Assembly: GCF_018314255.1 (NCBI RefSeq) | Contig: NZ_CP073066.1 | Span: forward strand, 1,798,001-1,862,000 | Origin: Lentilactobacillus buchneri | Lineage (GTDB): Bacteria > Bacillota > Bacilli > Lactobacillales > Lactobacillaceae | Reading direction: 5' to 3' | Length of the DNA: 64,000 nt | In this document: in pieces, positions 17,459-26,292 of the stretch | How the letters are laid out: each line of letters opens with the position of its first letter | Position numbering within the stretch: position 1 is the first letter of the stretch | Notes under the pieces: model-generated | Database searches by the model: none | What the model was told of the DNA's origin: nothing | Seen by the model: the letters and a program-made list of their open reading frames with translations, nothing else | Program-made: the position numbers and the translations under genes

Positions 17459-18247
17459 ATGAAAATCGATTTATTAGACACATTACGAAAAAAGAACCCC
17501 ATCGCTTTTAACATCTCCAACTTTGTTACCGTTCAAGATGTTGCCAATGGCATTAATGCGTTGGGTGCATCACCAATTATGTCTGAAGAAAAGAACGAGG
17601 CCGAGCCAATGGTCCAAATGGCCGACTCGGTGACCGTTAACCTGGGCGCGTTTACCGAGGGTCAGTTGGAACAGATTAGTGCGGTAACGACTTTCGCCAA
17701 TCAATACAAGAAACCCATCATCATCGACCCAGTGGCTGTGGGCGCGGTTGACTACCGTAAAGAACGCTGCAATGAATTACTGGATCAGATTGATGTCGCG
17801 GTCATTCGTGGTAACGCGGGTGAGATTGCTGCATTGGCGGACGTTGAGTGGAATGCCAAGGGGATTGATGCCGGTGAAGGCAGCGGTGACTTGGAAGAAA
17901 TTGCCAAGAAATTAGCCAAGAAGCGCAACTGTGTCGTGGTTGAAAGCGGCAAGACCGATATCATTACCGATGGTGAGGCGGTGGTCCGAATCTACAATGA
18001 AACGGATTTGTTCAAGCTGCACGTTGGTTCCGGGGATATGCTGTCCAGTACCATCGGTTGCTTCTGTGGTGTCGAGCACGACTATTTCGAAGCAGCCCAG
18101 ACGGCCACGTCGGTCTTTGATGTGGCCGGTGAAGTCGTTGCCAAATCAATGCCCAAACCGCTGGCAGGATCATTTGGTGTTCAGTTGATCGACGAGCTTC
18201 ATTTGATTGATACTAAGACCGTTGAGAAGTATGCGAATTTTGAGTAG
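17459..18247 (+). CDS. thiM: hydroxyethylthiazole kinase
   Basis: ThiM phosphorylates 5-(2-hydroxyethyl)-4-methylthiazole for thiamine salvage. The 262-residue ribokinase-fold protein has PIIIDPVAVGAVDYR, RGNAGEIAAL and the anion-hole segment GSGDMLSSTIGCFCGV. Start at ATG 17459 with AAAGGAGAAGG upstream; the frame reaching back to 17405 crosses the terminator. It is the first gene of the thiMDE salvage operon under TPP control. No de novo thiazole genes are nearby, implying dependence on imported precursors. Confidence 0.93.
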   Translation: MKIDLLDTLRKKNPIAFNISNFVTVQDVANGINALGASPIMSEEKNEAEPMVQMADSVTVNLGAFTEGQLEQISAVTTFANQYKKPIIIDPVAVGAVDYRKERCNELLDQIDVAVIRGNAGEIAALADVEWNAKGIDAGEGSGDLEEIAKKLAKKRNCVVVESGKTDIITDGEAVVRIYNETDLFKLHVGSGDMLSSTIGCFCGVEHDYFEAAQTATSVFDVAGEVVAKSMPKPLAGSFGVQLIDELHLIDTKTVEKYANFE

Positions 18248-18250
18248 AAA

Positions 18251-18372
18251 AGAGTGCGACGAGGCCCGGTTTGACCCCGGAGTGTAAGGCGGAAATTTAA
18301 AGGATGAACGGTTTTGGTTCATCGTTTGAATTTTTGCCTTACACAGTAGGGGGTCAGGGCCGTTGGAGAACG
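18251..18372. repeat. long palindromic element, family R copy 4
   Basis: Lies in the thiM-thiD gap, three bases after the thiM stop codon. The outer arms GAGGCCCGGTTTGACCCCGG / GGGGTCAGGGCC and the inner GTGTAAGGC hairpin match copy 3 almost base for base. It could modulate how much thiD-thiE is made relative to thiM. Confidence 0.8.
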
Positions 18373-18447
18373 TTTCCACAAAGTATGATATATACGGAAA
18401 AACCCACATGATCACAAGCTCAACAAAGAAAGGTAGGACTCAAAATA

Positions 18448-19263
18448 ATGGTTAACGAAACAGTTCAAACTTTAACAATCGCGGGAACTGACAGTGGTGG
18501 CGGTGCCGGCGTGATGGCCGACATTAAGACCATGCAGATGCGCCACGTTTTCTCGGCGGCAGTGATTGTGGCCGTCACGGCGCAAAACACGATTGGGGTT
18601 CAGGACTTTATGCCGATTCCCAAGAAACTGATTGATGAACAGTTTGCCTCAGTCGCAGACGATTTGAAAATTCGCGCTTGTAAAACAGGGATGTTGGCGG
18701 ACGTCGCCACGGTTGAAGCAGTGGTTGAGAATTTGAAAAAATATGATTTGGGGACTCTCACGGTTGATCCGGTGATGGTTGCCAAAGGTGGTGCCCGCTT
18801 GCTTTCAGAAGATGCGATTAAGACGGTTCGTGAGCAGTTGTTGCCGCTGGCCGATATTTTGACACCCAATTTGCCTGAGGCCGAAGAATTGACTGGCATG
18901 AAGATTGAAGACAAGGATCAGATGATCGATGCCGCCAAGAAGCTGCAGGATCTGGGGGTTAAAAACGTTTTGATCAAGGGCGGCCACCAAACTGAATCAA
19001 AAGAGTCCTCAGACTTCATTCTCCTTGAGAGCGGCAAATCCTTCTGGGTGAGCTCACCGCGAATTGACACGGTTCGAACTCACGGGACTGGCGACACGCT
19101 CTCGTCTTGCATTACCGCAGAGATTGCCAAGGGCGCCGATGTTGAAACGGCCATCCGGATTGGTAAGAAGTACGTTCAAGCAACCATTGCCAATGGGATT
19201 CAAGTCGGTCATGGGCATGGGCCACTGAACCACTGGGCCACATTTGAAGGGGACGGTGACTAA
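18448..19263 (+). CDS. thiD: hydroxymethylpyrimidine / phosphomethylpyrimidine kinase
   Basis: ThiD phosphorylates HMP and then HMP-phosphate to the pyrophosphate used by ThiE. The 271-residue protein opens with the substrate-binding GTDSGGGAGVMADIKTM, has TVDPVMVAKGG and the catalytic anion hole THGTGDTLSS. AAGAAAGGTAGG precedes the ATG. The family R element separates it from thiM, while thiE follows one base after its stop codon, so thiD and thiE are translationally coupled. Confidence 0.93.
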   Translation: MVNETVQTLTIAGTDSGGGAGVMADIKTMQMRHVFSAAVIVAVTAQNTIGVQDFMPIPKKLIDEQFASVADDLKIRACKTGMLADVATVEAVVENLKKYDLGTLTVDPVMVAKGGARLLSEDAIKTVREQLLPLADILTPNLPEAEELTGMKIEDKDQMIDAAKKLQDLGVKNVLIKGGHQTESKESSDFILLESGKSFWVSSPRIDTVRTHGTGDTLSSCITAEIAKGADVETAIRIGKKYVQATIANGIQVGHGHGPLNHWATFEGDGD

Positions 19264-19264
19264 G

Positions 19265-19921
19265 ATGGGCATGCAATTTGAACCGGGGATGCTGCGAGCT
19301 TACTTTATTGCCGGCACCCAAGATGTGAAGGATCAAACCAAGACGCTGCAAGAAATTGCCAAACAAGCGATGGAGGCCGGCATCACCGCCTTTCAATATC
19401 GTGAGAAGGGACCCGGCTCCTTATCCGGTGCCAAGCGGGACGAAATGGCCGCCGACTTGCGGGAAATGTGCAGTGATTATGAGATTCCATTTATCGTCGA
19501 TGATGACGTTGACTTGGCAGTTAAAACCAACGCGGACGGCGTTCACGTCGGCCAAAAGGATGAGCGGGTCACCAAAGTCATCGAAGCAGTCGGCCAGTCG
19601 ATGTTTGTCGGCTTGTCCTGTGACACCAAAGAGCAGGTTAACATCGCCAATCACATTGACGGTATCAGCTATCTTGGCAGCGGCCCGGTCTTTCCAACCG
19701 GGTCTAAAGCCGACGCCGATCCGGTGATTGGCGTCGATGGGCTGGCAACTTTGGTTAAGGCGAGCCAACTGCCAGTGGTCGCAATTGGCGGCATTACCGA
19801 GCAAAATATTGTCGAGCTTCCCCAAACCGGGGTCGCCGGTGTTTCGGTGATTTCCATGATTGCCCAAAGTGATGATATCTTTAGAACGGTTAAAGTAATG
19901 AACGAAACCTTTGAAAAGTAA
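19265..19921 (+). CDS. thiE: thiamine-phosphate synthase
   Basis: ThiE condenses HMP-pyrophosphate and thiazole phosphate to thiamine monophosphate. The 218-residue TIM barrel shows QYREKG, DDDVDLAVKTNADGVHVGQ, GLSCDT and GSGPVFPTGSKADAD. I place the start at ATG 19265, right after the thiD stop codon and with GGTGA upstream. A TTG start at 19244 inside thiD, or the ATG at 19271, are alternatives. Last gene of the operon. Confidence 0.92.
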   Translation: MGMQFEPGMLRAYFIAGTQDVKDQTKTLQEIAKQAMEAGITAFQYREKGPGSLSGAKRDEMAADLREMCSDYEIPFIVDDDVDLAVKTNADGVHVGQKDERVTKVIEAVGQSMFVGLSCDTKEQVNIANHIDGISYLGSGPVFPTGSKADADPVIGVDGLATLVKASQLPVVAIGGITEQNIVELPQTGVAGVSVISMIAQSDDIFRTVKVMNETFEK

Positions 19922-19950
19922 GGGCTTCGCAATCAGTTGAAATAGACAAT

Positions 19951-20000
19951 TAAGCGGATAGCGCACTCCTGTGATTTTCCAGGATTGTGCTATCCGCTTA
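19951..20000. terminator. terminator of thiMDE and the convergent gene
   Basis: TAAGCGGATAGCgcAC / GTGCTATCCGCTTA stem with an inner CTCCTG / CAGGA. No strong T-run on the plus strand. It lies between convergent genes. Confidence 0.65.
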
Positions 20001-20028
20001 CGTGCTGCTATTGAGTGATGTTGGCCAA

Positions 20029-20520
20029 TTATTCCATGTTAAAGCCCTCAACGGTTGCGTGGGGCAGGTGGTTAACTTCGCCGGTCATGGTCTTCATGAC
20101 GTCGGTATTGTTGCGGGTGTAATACGAGACTTGATAAGGGCCGGGCCCGTTTACCTTACCCTTGTAGGTTTCTAGAACCGGTTGAACAAAACCGGCCACA
20201 TCTTTGTTGGTGACCCGGGCCAAATTAACGTCGCTGGTGTTGGGTGTTCCAAACGCTTTCCAGTCAGTCGTCGAAGTCGGTCCGAAGACGAAGTAGCTGC
20301 CGGAGCGGTCATAAGAAGTCTCGTCAGAATGAATTTTGACACTGTGCTTTCCAAAATAAATGTTAGATTGGTTGCCATACCAGGCACCGCGAAATGGTTG
20401 GGCCACTTCGCTTGGATTTGAAGCCGAGGCATCTTCTCGATGATGGGAGACGACACCGGAAAGCCCGATGGTGCCTACAAAAATCAGCGTTAAGATAATC
20501 GTGATTGTCGATTTTTTCAT
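20029..20520 (-). CDS. secreted or membrane-anchored hypothetical protein
   Basis: A 163-residue protein starting MKKSTITIILTLIFVG, with a signal-anchor segment to about residue 25 and then an extracellular domain rich in Tyr, Ser and Gly (FRGAWYGNQSNIYFGKHS). It resembles small lactobacillus exported proteins of unknown function. GGGGAG eight bases before the second ATG of the frame sets the start. A TTTACA-N5-TTTACA box lies about 55 bases upstream, suggesting control by an envelope-sensing two-component regulator. Confidence 0.6.
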   Translation of the reverse strand: MKKSTITIILTLIFVGTIGLSGVVSHHREDASASNPSEVAQPFRGAWYGNQSNIYFGKHSVKIHSDETSYDRSGSYFVFGPTSTTDWKAFGTPNTSDVNLARVTNKDVAGFVQPVLETYKGKVNGPGPYQVSYYTRNNTDVMKTMTGEVNHLPHATVEGFNME

Positions 20521-20575
20521 GATAAACGCTCCCCAAATATGCTTATCTATTACCATCTAAAGGGTACTCCGGCAA

Positions 20576-20592
20576 TGTAAATTAAGTGTAAA
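20576..20592. promoter_or_regulatory. TGTAAA-N5-TGTAAA box (WalR/PhoP-like)
   Basis: TGTAAATTAAGTGTAAA, two hexamers with an 11-base period. On the plus strand it matches the WalR pattern and on the minus strand TTTACA-N5-TTTACA, the PhoP pattern. It sits between the divergent exported-protein genes. Confidence 0.5.
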
Positions 20593-20764
20593 CATTGGGT
20601 ATCAAATATGTACAAAATTGATATTACTCGAAGATTACCTCCAAGTTACAATTATTAGGTTTGGATAAAATCCATGCATAAAACTTGTGATTTTGGCGGA
20701 AAGCCGTTTTAATAGAACATGAACACGTTTTTATTTTCAAAATATTTAATTGGGGTGAGATTGA

Positions 20765-22339
20765 ATGAAAGGACATTTTAAGTTAGCCCTTACGGCTGCG
20801 TTCCTGTTCGTGTCCGCCGGCATTTTTGGTGTCGCTGCACCAACTGCCAGCGCCGACGTGATTGCCAATCCTGGGACTGCGGGTTCGATTCCGCAGGTCA
20901 ATGCAGGGAACGTATTGAAGGACTACGATGAGAATTCACTCAACGTGGTTAACAACTCAACACCGCAGGGTAACACAAGCAAGAAGTATACCAAGTATTC
21001 ATTGGATCCAACTGGTTACAACTACGGCAACTCGTACAATACAATTGCCGGCAGTTCACAAAGCAATACATTTAAGACGAAGTTCTTCTTACCAGATGGC
21101 TTCAATGTTTCCAACTATCAACATGGTAACTTCCAAAGTGTCACACTTGATGGCGATGGGAACATTTACTTCATCGAATCAAATGGTACCAACACCAACC
21201 AGGGGGCAATTGTTAAGTTCAACATGGCTAAGCTTCAACAGTTAGGCGTTGGATCGGATGTTTTACTGCTGTGGCGGGCATTTGATTACTTCAACCCGTA
21301 TACGACAGACGGTCAAGCTCATAACGATGAGTACAACCAGGTCAACGCGCAATTACAAGGTGCATTTGACAAGGTTCAGACCTTGACGACGACTTTGAAT
21401 CAGAATAAGTCCTGGCAAAATAACCAGAACAACTGGAAGAAGAACGCTCAAAAGTGGTATTACTACTGGAAGAACAAGAAAGCCAAGTATACCAAGATTT
21501 CCAAGTCATATAAGTATTCATACAATACCCGGGCCAAGGCTAAGAAGACTGTGAAGACAGCTACTTCAAAGATGGCAACTTGGATGAAATCTTATCAGTC
21601 ACACAAGGCTAAGATTGCCAAGTACAATACCAAGATCAATAGTATTCAATCTCAAATCGATACTTATCAAGGACAAATTGACGACGCCAAGGCGCAAAAC
21701 CCTGACATGTTCAAATACGTTGATATTGCCCAGACAGCACAGTTGTCTCCAGAAGTTGATATTGGCCATGGTCAAACATTGTCATACAACCCACAAAACA
21801 AGCACATCTATTTAGCTGAAGATAACACGTTGACTGATTTGGCATCACGGGATGATAACAACACGGTTCTTGAAATGGATCCGAATACCTTGAAACCAAT
21901 CCGTGAATACAACTTCAAGATGTATCATGGCGACTCTGCCAACTTGCAGCTTCACACACTGGCATTTGACAGTAAAGGAAATGCTTATTGGGGCCGTAAG
22001 TTGAACGGTGGTTACATGTTCTTCTACGGACGGCTTGATGAAAATGGTGTCAGCTTCCAGGCTTCATCATCAATGGTCGGCAAGCGTGGCGGTTCCACGA
22101 ACCAAGGAGTTGCCGTTAACCCTGCCAATAACCGTTTGTACTTCGTTTCTGATGATATCTTGACCTCAGTGCCAACATCAGGCGTTCAAAGCGGAAACTT
22201 CTCGGCAGACGATATCCACTATCAAGCCTTCGATTCCGGTCGTGAGTTTGAAAGCTTAGCGTTTGACCAAGACGGTTACGGATACTTGCTGGCATTGTGG
22301 CCACCTGAGTTGATGCAATCGACTAATCCTTTGAATTAA
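20765..22339 (+). CDS. large secreted protein with split beta-propeller-like domain
   Basis: A 524-residue exported protein with a signal peptide (residues 1-30, cleavage likely after ASA). Segments such as SVTLDGDGNIYFIESNG, LAFDSKGNAYWGRK, AVNPANNRLYFVSDD and LAFDQDGYGYLLA look like repeated NHL/SMP-type propeller blades. Between blades (about residues 190-320) lies a Lys/Tyr/Trp-rich, strongly basic region with coiled-coil character, ending in IDTYQGQIDDAKAQ. It may bind wall polymers or DNA, which is an inference. Its own terminator follows. Confidence 0.65.
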   Translation: MKGHFKLALTAAFLFVSAGIFGVAAPTASADVIANPGTAGSIPQVNAGNVLKDYDENSLNVVNNSTPQGNTSKKYTKYSLDPTGYNYGNSYNTIAGSSQSNTFKTKFFLPDGFNVSNYQHGNFQSVTLDGDGNIYFIESNGTNTNQGAIVKFNMAKLQQLGVGSDVLLLWRAFDYFNPYTTDGQAHNDEYNQVNAQLQGAFDKVQTLTTTLNQNKSWQNNQNNWKKNAQKWYYYWKNKKAKYTKISKSYKYSYNTRAKAKKTVKTATSKMATWMKSYQSHKAKIAKYNTKINSIQSQIDTYQGQIDDAKAQNPDMFKYVDIAQTAQLSPEVDIGHGQTLSYNPQNKHIYLAEDNTLTDLASRDDNNTVLEMDPNTLKPIREYNFKMYHGDSANLQLHTLAFDSKGNAYWGRKLNGGYMFFYGRLDENGVSFQASSSMVGKRGGSTNQGVAVNPANNRLYFVSDDILTSVPTSGVQSGNFSADDIHYQAFDSGREFESLAFDQDGYGYLLALWPPELMQSTNPLN

Positions 22340-22382
22340 TTAAATAGGTGAGAGCAGGAATTTCCTGTTTGATGTTTATGAG

Positions 22383-22414
22383 TAGCAGTCGCGAGTTTGC
22401 GGCTGCTATTTTTT
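22383..22414 (+). terminator. intrinsic terminator of the secreted-protein gene
   Basis: TAGCAGtCGC / GCGgCTGCTA stem followed by T6. Confidence 0.85.
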
Positions 22415-22501
22415 GTTGGGGCAAAATCGTCATCTCAAAGGTGACATTACCAGGCAGTAGGCCTAATTTGTCAAAACAATTAAATAGTCCGCCAATCAAA
22501 A

Positions 22502-22548
22502 AAGAGACCGAGACATAACTATTGTGAGGTTACGTCTCGGCCTCTCTT
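22502..22548. repeat. inverted repeat
   Basis: AAGAGACCGAGACATAAC pairs with GTTACGTCTCGGCCTCTCTT around an eight- to nine-base loop. It lies in the gene-free stretch 22340-22695 next to the larger palindrome, and may help terminate transcription from either side. Confidence 0.6.
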
Positions 22549-22564
22549 GGGCTCCAATGATATC

Positions 22565-22691
22565 TAGTTTAAACGTGCAACAATCGGCTGATCCCGGCCA
22601 TTTAAGCGGAGAAACAAGTCATTCCAAAAACAGGAATAACTCGCTTCTCCGCTTAAATTCTGGGATCAAAACGCCTCGTGCCGCACTCTCT
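22565..22691. repeat. long palindromic element, family G copy 1
   Basis: Nested palindrome (TGATCCC / GGGATCA outside, ATTTAAGCGGAGAA / TTCTCCGCTTAAAT inside, ATTCC / GGAAT at the top). On the minus strand it opens GAGAGTGCGGCACGAGGCG. Its GATyCCAGA...TAAG / CTTA...GGCCGGrATCAG arms match the element at 53631. It lies five bases past the metalloprotease stop codon and probably acts as its terminator. Confidence 0.75.
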
Positions 22692-22695
22692 TTTA

Positions 22696-23355
22696 TTACC
22701 CTGCATATGCCTGAGCCAAACCGGCAATGTCTGCCGAAGTGATGTCGTTGTCGGCAACCGTTGGATACATGATGCTGTCTGTATCGTCAGAATGCTGCAA
22801 TCCCAATGCATGGCCGAGTTCGTGCTCGCCGACGTGGATTCTTTCTGTCGTCGTGTATTTGAAGAGACTACAGTTATTGGCGTAAATCGTTGAAGTGGAT
22901 GGCGCCAACAAGAACAAATTGTTCTTCTGTTTCTGATAATACTTGACGGTCGTCATCCCAGCATAGTCTAAATTATCCGTATTATCAACGGCCAGCGTGA
23001 TATCAGGATTCTGGCTTGCTGCGGTTAAATGAACAATGTTGGTATCGTTCCACTTGTTGATAGCCTGTTGCCAAACGTTTTGGTAATACGCTGACCCAGT
23101 ATCAATCTTATATGTAATGGTTGTGTCCGCCCACCGATATTTAGCAGGTGTGGTGTTGGAATCGTTGGTAGTCCTGACGGAAGCCTGGGCCGGTGATTCT
23201 GTCTGCTGGGTTGTCGTTTTAACACGTTTGACGTATTCGATGGCCGTGTTAATTTGCGGGGTGTCATCGGTGGTTTCGGCCACAACTGGATGGGAAAGAC
23301 CAAAGGTTACAGTGACGGTGAACATAGTGAGCAGTCGGATGATCGTTCTTTTCAT
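22696..23355 (-). CDS. secreted matrixin-like zinc metalloprotease
   Basis: A 219-residue exported protein with a signal peptide (about residues 1-27, ending VVA). It has the metzincin zinc motif HELGHALGLQH followed by the Met-turn SIMYP, typical of matrixin/astacin-type peptidases. A Thr/Gln-rich linker separates the signal peptide from the catalytic domain. The second ATG (23355) is chosen because GGAG lies eight bases before it and only two before the first. It is probably an extracellular or wall-associated protease. Confidence 0.8.
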   Translation of the reverse strand: MKRTIIRLLTMFTVTVTFGLSHPVVAETTDDTPQINTAIEYVKRVKTTTQQTESPAQASVRTTNDSNTTPAKYRWADTTITYKIDTGSAYYQNVWQQAINKWNDTNIVHLTAASQNPDITLAVDNTDNLDYAGMTTVKYYQKQKNNLFLLAPSTSTIYANNCSLFKYTTTERIHVGEHELGHALGLQHSDDTDSIMYPTVADNDITSADIAGLAQAYAG

Positions 23356-23550
23356 GAGCATTTCTCCGGATTAAAATTTGTAACCTGATATATCAAAACA
23401 GTTACTTTAATAGAGCATTATATCATCATATTATTAAAACACAATACTGCTATAACGATAAAGTGATAATCAAACAGGTCATTTATCAATCACGTTCTCA
23501 ATCAATGATGCCTCAAAGTGCCAGCATACGCCACGACTAATGCGGTATTC

Positions 23551-23590
23551 AAAAAAGGGCTGCGGCACAATTTTCATTCTGTCGCAGCCT
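23551..23590 (-). terminator. intrinsic terminator
   Basis: Minus strand GGCTGCGaCA ... TGcCGCAGCC then T6, 26 bases after the DUF1516-type gene. Confidence 0.85.
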
Positions 23591-23615
23591 GATGACTCGC
23601 TATTCAATTTGGTAA

Positions 23616-23966
23616 TCAGAAGAAATACCAGTCAGCCAGATAAAGGCCCAAGACACTGGTCAATGCGAAGACAACCACCAGCGTCCAGACGATATTACTT
23701 GCCAGGTTATGATGACTCTTGCGGGCAAAGCCGATTTCCAATAATGCGATGACGGCCAGGCCCAAGATGACCTTCAGGCTGCCCAGCACCGGATCTCGTG
23801 GTACCCGATAAAGGGCCAGCATGAAGCCGGAAACCAGGATCGGAATGTACAGCACACGGGTAATCATCATGAAAATCATTGAAAGCTTATCTTTCAGAAC
23901 AAATGCCAAAATTGCGGTAATCATTAATAGGATCCATGAAATGAGATGGATATTCATATAAAGCAA
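23616..23966 (-). CDS. DUF1516 / YisL-family membrane protein
   Basis: A 116-residue protein with four hydrophobic helices (about 5-24, 31-52, 62-80 and 88-112), in length and pattern like the UPF0344/YisL membrane proteins of Firmicutes. The TTG at 23966 is preferred: GAGGAGG lies seven bases upstream of it but 16 bases from the ATG at codon 4. Function unknown. Confidence 0.7.
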   Translation of the reverse strand: MLYMNIHLISWILLMITAILAFVLKDKLSMIFMMITRVLYIPILVSGFMLALYRVPRDPVLGSLKVILGLAVIALLEIGFARKSHHNLASNIVWTLVVVFALTSVLGLYLADWYFF

Positions 23967-24103
23967 AATGTAACCTCCTCAACTGTGTTTCTATTTTAGT
24001 ATAGTATTTTGCCGGCAAAAAGAAAAAGTAATTTCTTGATTAGGTTCTGCAAATAGGCTATTTTTTAGGTAGTTGAAACAATCGAAACGAGGGGGTTGTC
24101 ATC

Positions 24104-24748
24104 ATGGACGGGCTGAATTATACCCAGGAATTTGTGCTGTGCGTGCTGAATCAAAAGCCAAAATTGAGTGCATTCAAGGACCGCAAAGTCGCTGCGTGTT
24201 TGTTATTATCAGAAATTGTTGAACTGTTGCGTGCTGGGGCGATGGAATTGACGCCTGCCAATCGAATGGTGGTTGCCCAAGTGACTAAGGCACCGGCGGA
24301 TTATTTAGTGCCGCTCACTGAAGACATCAAGAAACGGCAGCCGGAGTCAGTCAACAATTATGTTCGCGACGCGGTTCTGTCGGTCCGGAAACGCCGGGTC
24401 ACCAAGATTGCCGAAGCGATTTGTGATTCGCTGGTTAAAGCAGGCTATCTGGAAGTTGACCACAAGACCTATTACGATAATCAAACACTGACGGATCGCA
24501 TCTTAACGCAACTGTATCAAGATGCGATCGCTAAAAAAGAACCGTCGGAGAAGAATTCCATGTTGGCAATTTTGCTCGTCAATTCAGGTTTGGTGCACCA
24601 AATTTTTCCCAAGCAGGAGGCCGAAACCATCGAACTGCGGCTTAAAGAAGTCATGAAGTCCGACCAGTATCATTTGATTTCAGATGTGACCAAACGGATC
24701 AATAAAGATCTGGCTGGGATTATTGACGCGGTCTCATTTGCCAGGTGA
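24104..24748 (+). CDS. GPP34-like phosphoprotein-fold protein
   Basis: A 214-residue helical protein. The spacing of KVAACLLLSEIVELLRAGAMEL, a long mixed helix region and the LVKAGYLEVD segment resembles the GPP34 (Golgi phosphoprotein 3) family found in bacteria, which binds membranes or lipids in eukaryotes. The bacterial role is unknown. No signal peptide. ACGAGGGGG precedes the ATG, and a terminator follows at 24781. Confidence 0.5.
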   Translation: MDGLNYTQEFVLCVLNQKPKLSAFKDRKVAACLLLSEIVELLRAGAMELTPANRMVVAQVTKAPADYLVPLTEDIKKRQPESVNNYVRDAVLSVRKRRVTKIAEAICDSLVKAGYLEVDHKTYYDNQTLTDRILTQLYQDAIAKKEPSEKNSMLAILLVNSGLVHQIFPKQEAETIELRLKEVMKSDQYHLISDVTKRINKDLAGIIDAVSFAR

Positions 24749-24780
24749 GATTAATCAAAAACACTGCATCATATAACCTA

Positions 24781-24818
24781 AAAAGTCGAGATAAAGTTTT
24801 CTTTATCCCGGCTTTTTC
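24781..24818. terminator. bidirectional terminator
   Basis: AAAAGTCGaGATAAAG / CTTTATCcCGGCTTTTT between convergent genes. Confidence 0.8.
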
Positions 24819-24825
24819 GTGTTTA

Positions 24826-25200
24826 TTATTTATGTGAATATTGCGCCTGCAGTGCATTAAGCGCTGTGACGTAGTTCATCGTTGGCAGGTTGCCGGCCTT
24901 GAAATCTGCTAGTTTGTCGTCATCAATTGCCATCGTCTTGAAAGCATCCGCCTCAGAAACCCCGGCACCTTCTCTTGCTTCATTGATTCGCTTGAGTAAT
25001 TCAGCCGGTAAGAGGCTCAACAGATAAAGGCGTTTGATCTGCGTCAAAGTCTGCCGGTAAGCACTTTCCGGTGCGGTTCCAGCGTAGTAGGCCTTGATTT
25101 CGTCCGGGTCAAATTCGACGATATTGAAAAGATAATCGTCCGCCAAGTGTAGTTTTGCTTGATATGACTTGATTTCAGCCAACATTTCGTTAATTGTCAT
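24826..25200 (-). CDS. hypothetical helical protein
   Basis: A 124-residue soluble protein, almost wholly predicted helix, starting MTINEMLAEIKSYQAKLHLADD. No recognised domain, signal peptide or membrane segment. It lies 74 bp after the GH43-like gene on the same strand and may be its operon partner. Confidence 0.55.
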   Translation of the reverse strand: MTINEMLAEIKSYQAKLHLADDYLFNIVEFDPDEIKAYYAGTAPESAYRQTLTQIKRLYLLSLLPAELLKRINEAREGAGVSEADAFKTMAIDDDKLADFKAGNLPTMNYVTALNALQAQYSHK

Positions 25201-25274
25201 GATTCAACTCCATTGCGTTATTTTCAATCTTTCCTATCTATGATATGACAAATCAACGCAGAATTCTAATCGAA

Positions 25275-26204
25275 TTAATATTTGGCAGCCAAGTTAGCGT
25301 ATTCCTGTGGGGTTAAGGCCATGATCGAACCGTGACGCTTCTTGAGTTGGCCGAAGTCATAGTCTGGCGCGACCTCCCAGTCGGTGGGATTGCTGCTGGT
25401 TAGATCAGACGTCAAAATTGGCAGGTAGCCGCGACCGTTGTCGAATTGGTCGACGTAAATGCACCATTTTTGCTGATCAGCCAGCCAAACAATTTCCGGG
25501 CCTTCTACCGTATCACCTTGAATGCCCAAGTCTAAATCTTGAAGGGCGGTCACCTGCTGCCAATCGCCAGTTAGTGAAGGTGACTGTTCAATTGGAATTG
25601 TTCCGTCACGGGATGCGCGGACGAATTGGCCGCCAGCTTTGACCATGGTCATGTCGATCAAATCATTTTTTGGATTCTTGGCAACGGCGTAAGTTGCGGT
25701 TGATTCGAAGTGCTGGAAGTCTTTAGTGTATGCCCGCCAGATTTCCATTTTGTGGGTTTGCTGGTTGGGGGATGACCAAAAGACAAAGTAGGCTTCATGA
25801 GCCGGATCATAAATTGCTTCCGGTGCCCAAACACAGCCGGTGTCCTCACCGACCATGCGAACGGCGCGAGGAGTGGACCAACTCAGTAGATCAGCTGAAT
25901 CCCAGAAAATCAAATCCTTGGACCCGGTGGTAGTGGCTTTGGCCTGACCCCAGCCGCCGCGATGATAAATAGACAGGTCGGTGGCCATGATGGTGAAATG
26001 GCCGTCCTGTCTGCGCATGATGAAGGAATCCCTGACGCCGCGCTCACCAATCGTCGATGTTAGAACCGGCTGGTTGTGGTTGATGTCGGTCCAGTGAAGA
26101 CCGTCTGGACTTAAGGCAAAGTATAGTTGTTCAGCGGATGGGCTGTCTTCTGTTCCAGTAAAAAACACGAAGAGATAGCCGCCGTTAGTGGATTGATTAT
26201 TCAA
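25275..26204 (-). CDS. GH43-like glycoside hydrolase (five-bladed propeller)
   Basis: A cytoplasmic protein of about 309 residues without signal peptide. Repeated blade motifs (SPDGLHWTDI, SADLLSWSTP, CVWAPEAIYDP, VEGPEIVWLADQQKW) are those of GH43/GH117-type arabinanase or xylosidase propellers. RDSFIMRRQDGHF contains a candidate catalytic Asp, and WAPE and EGPE contain acidic candidates. It probably cleaves short arabinose- or xylose-containing oligosaccharides after uptake. Start at TTG 26204 (nine bases after AAGGAG); another TTG at 26210 is only three bases away. A cre site upstream implies catabolite repression. Confidence 0.72.
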   Translation of the reverse strand: MNNQSTNGGYLFVFFTGTEDSPSAEQLYFALSPDGLHWTDINHNQPVLTSTIGERGVRDSFIMRRQDGHFTIMATDLSIYHRGGWGQAKATTTGSKDLIFWDSADLLSWSTPRAVRMVGEDTGCVWAPEAIYDPAHEAYFVFWSSPNQQTHKMEIWRAYTKDFQHFESTATYAVAKNPKNDLIDMTMVKAGGQFVRASRDGTIPIEQSPSLTGDWQQVTALQDLDLGIQGDTVEGPEIVWLADQQKWCIYVDQFDNGRGYLPILTSDLTSSNPTDWEVAPDYDFGQLKKRHGSIMALTPQEYANLAAKY

Positions 26205-26254
26205 TGTCAAATGCTCCTTTTTTAGCTTGTTTTAGTAAAAACTCGTTGTGAATA

Positions 26255-26268
26255 ATATAGCGCTTACA
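26255..26268 (-). promoter_or_regulatory. cre site of the GH43-like gene
   Basis: Minus strand TGTAAGCGCTATAT, with a perfect TGTAAGCGCT core, 51 bases before the start codon. Confidence 0.65.
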
Positions 26269-26292
26269 GGTGGGGATGTAAATGCTGTTTTG

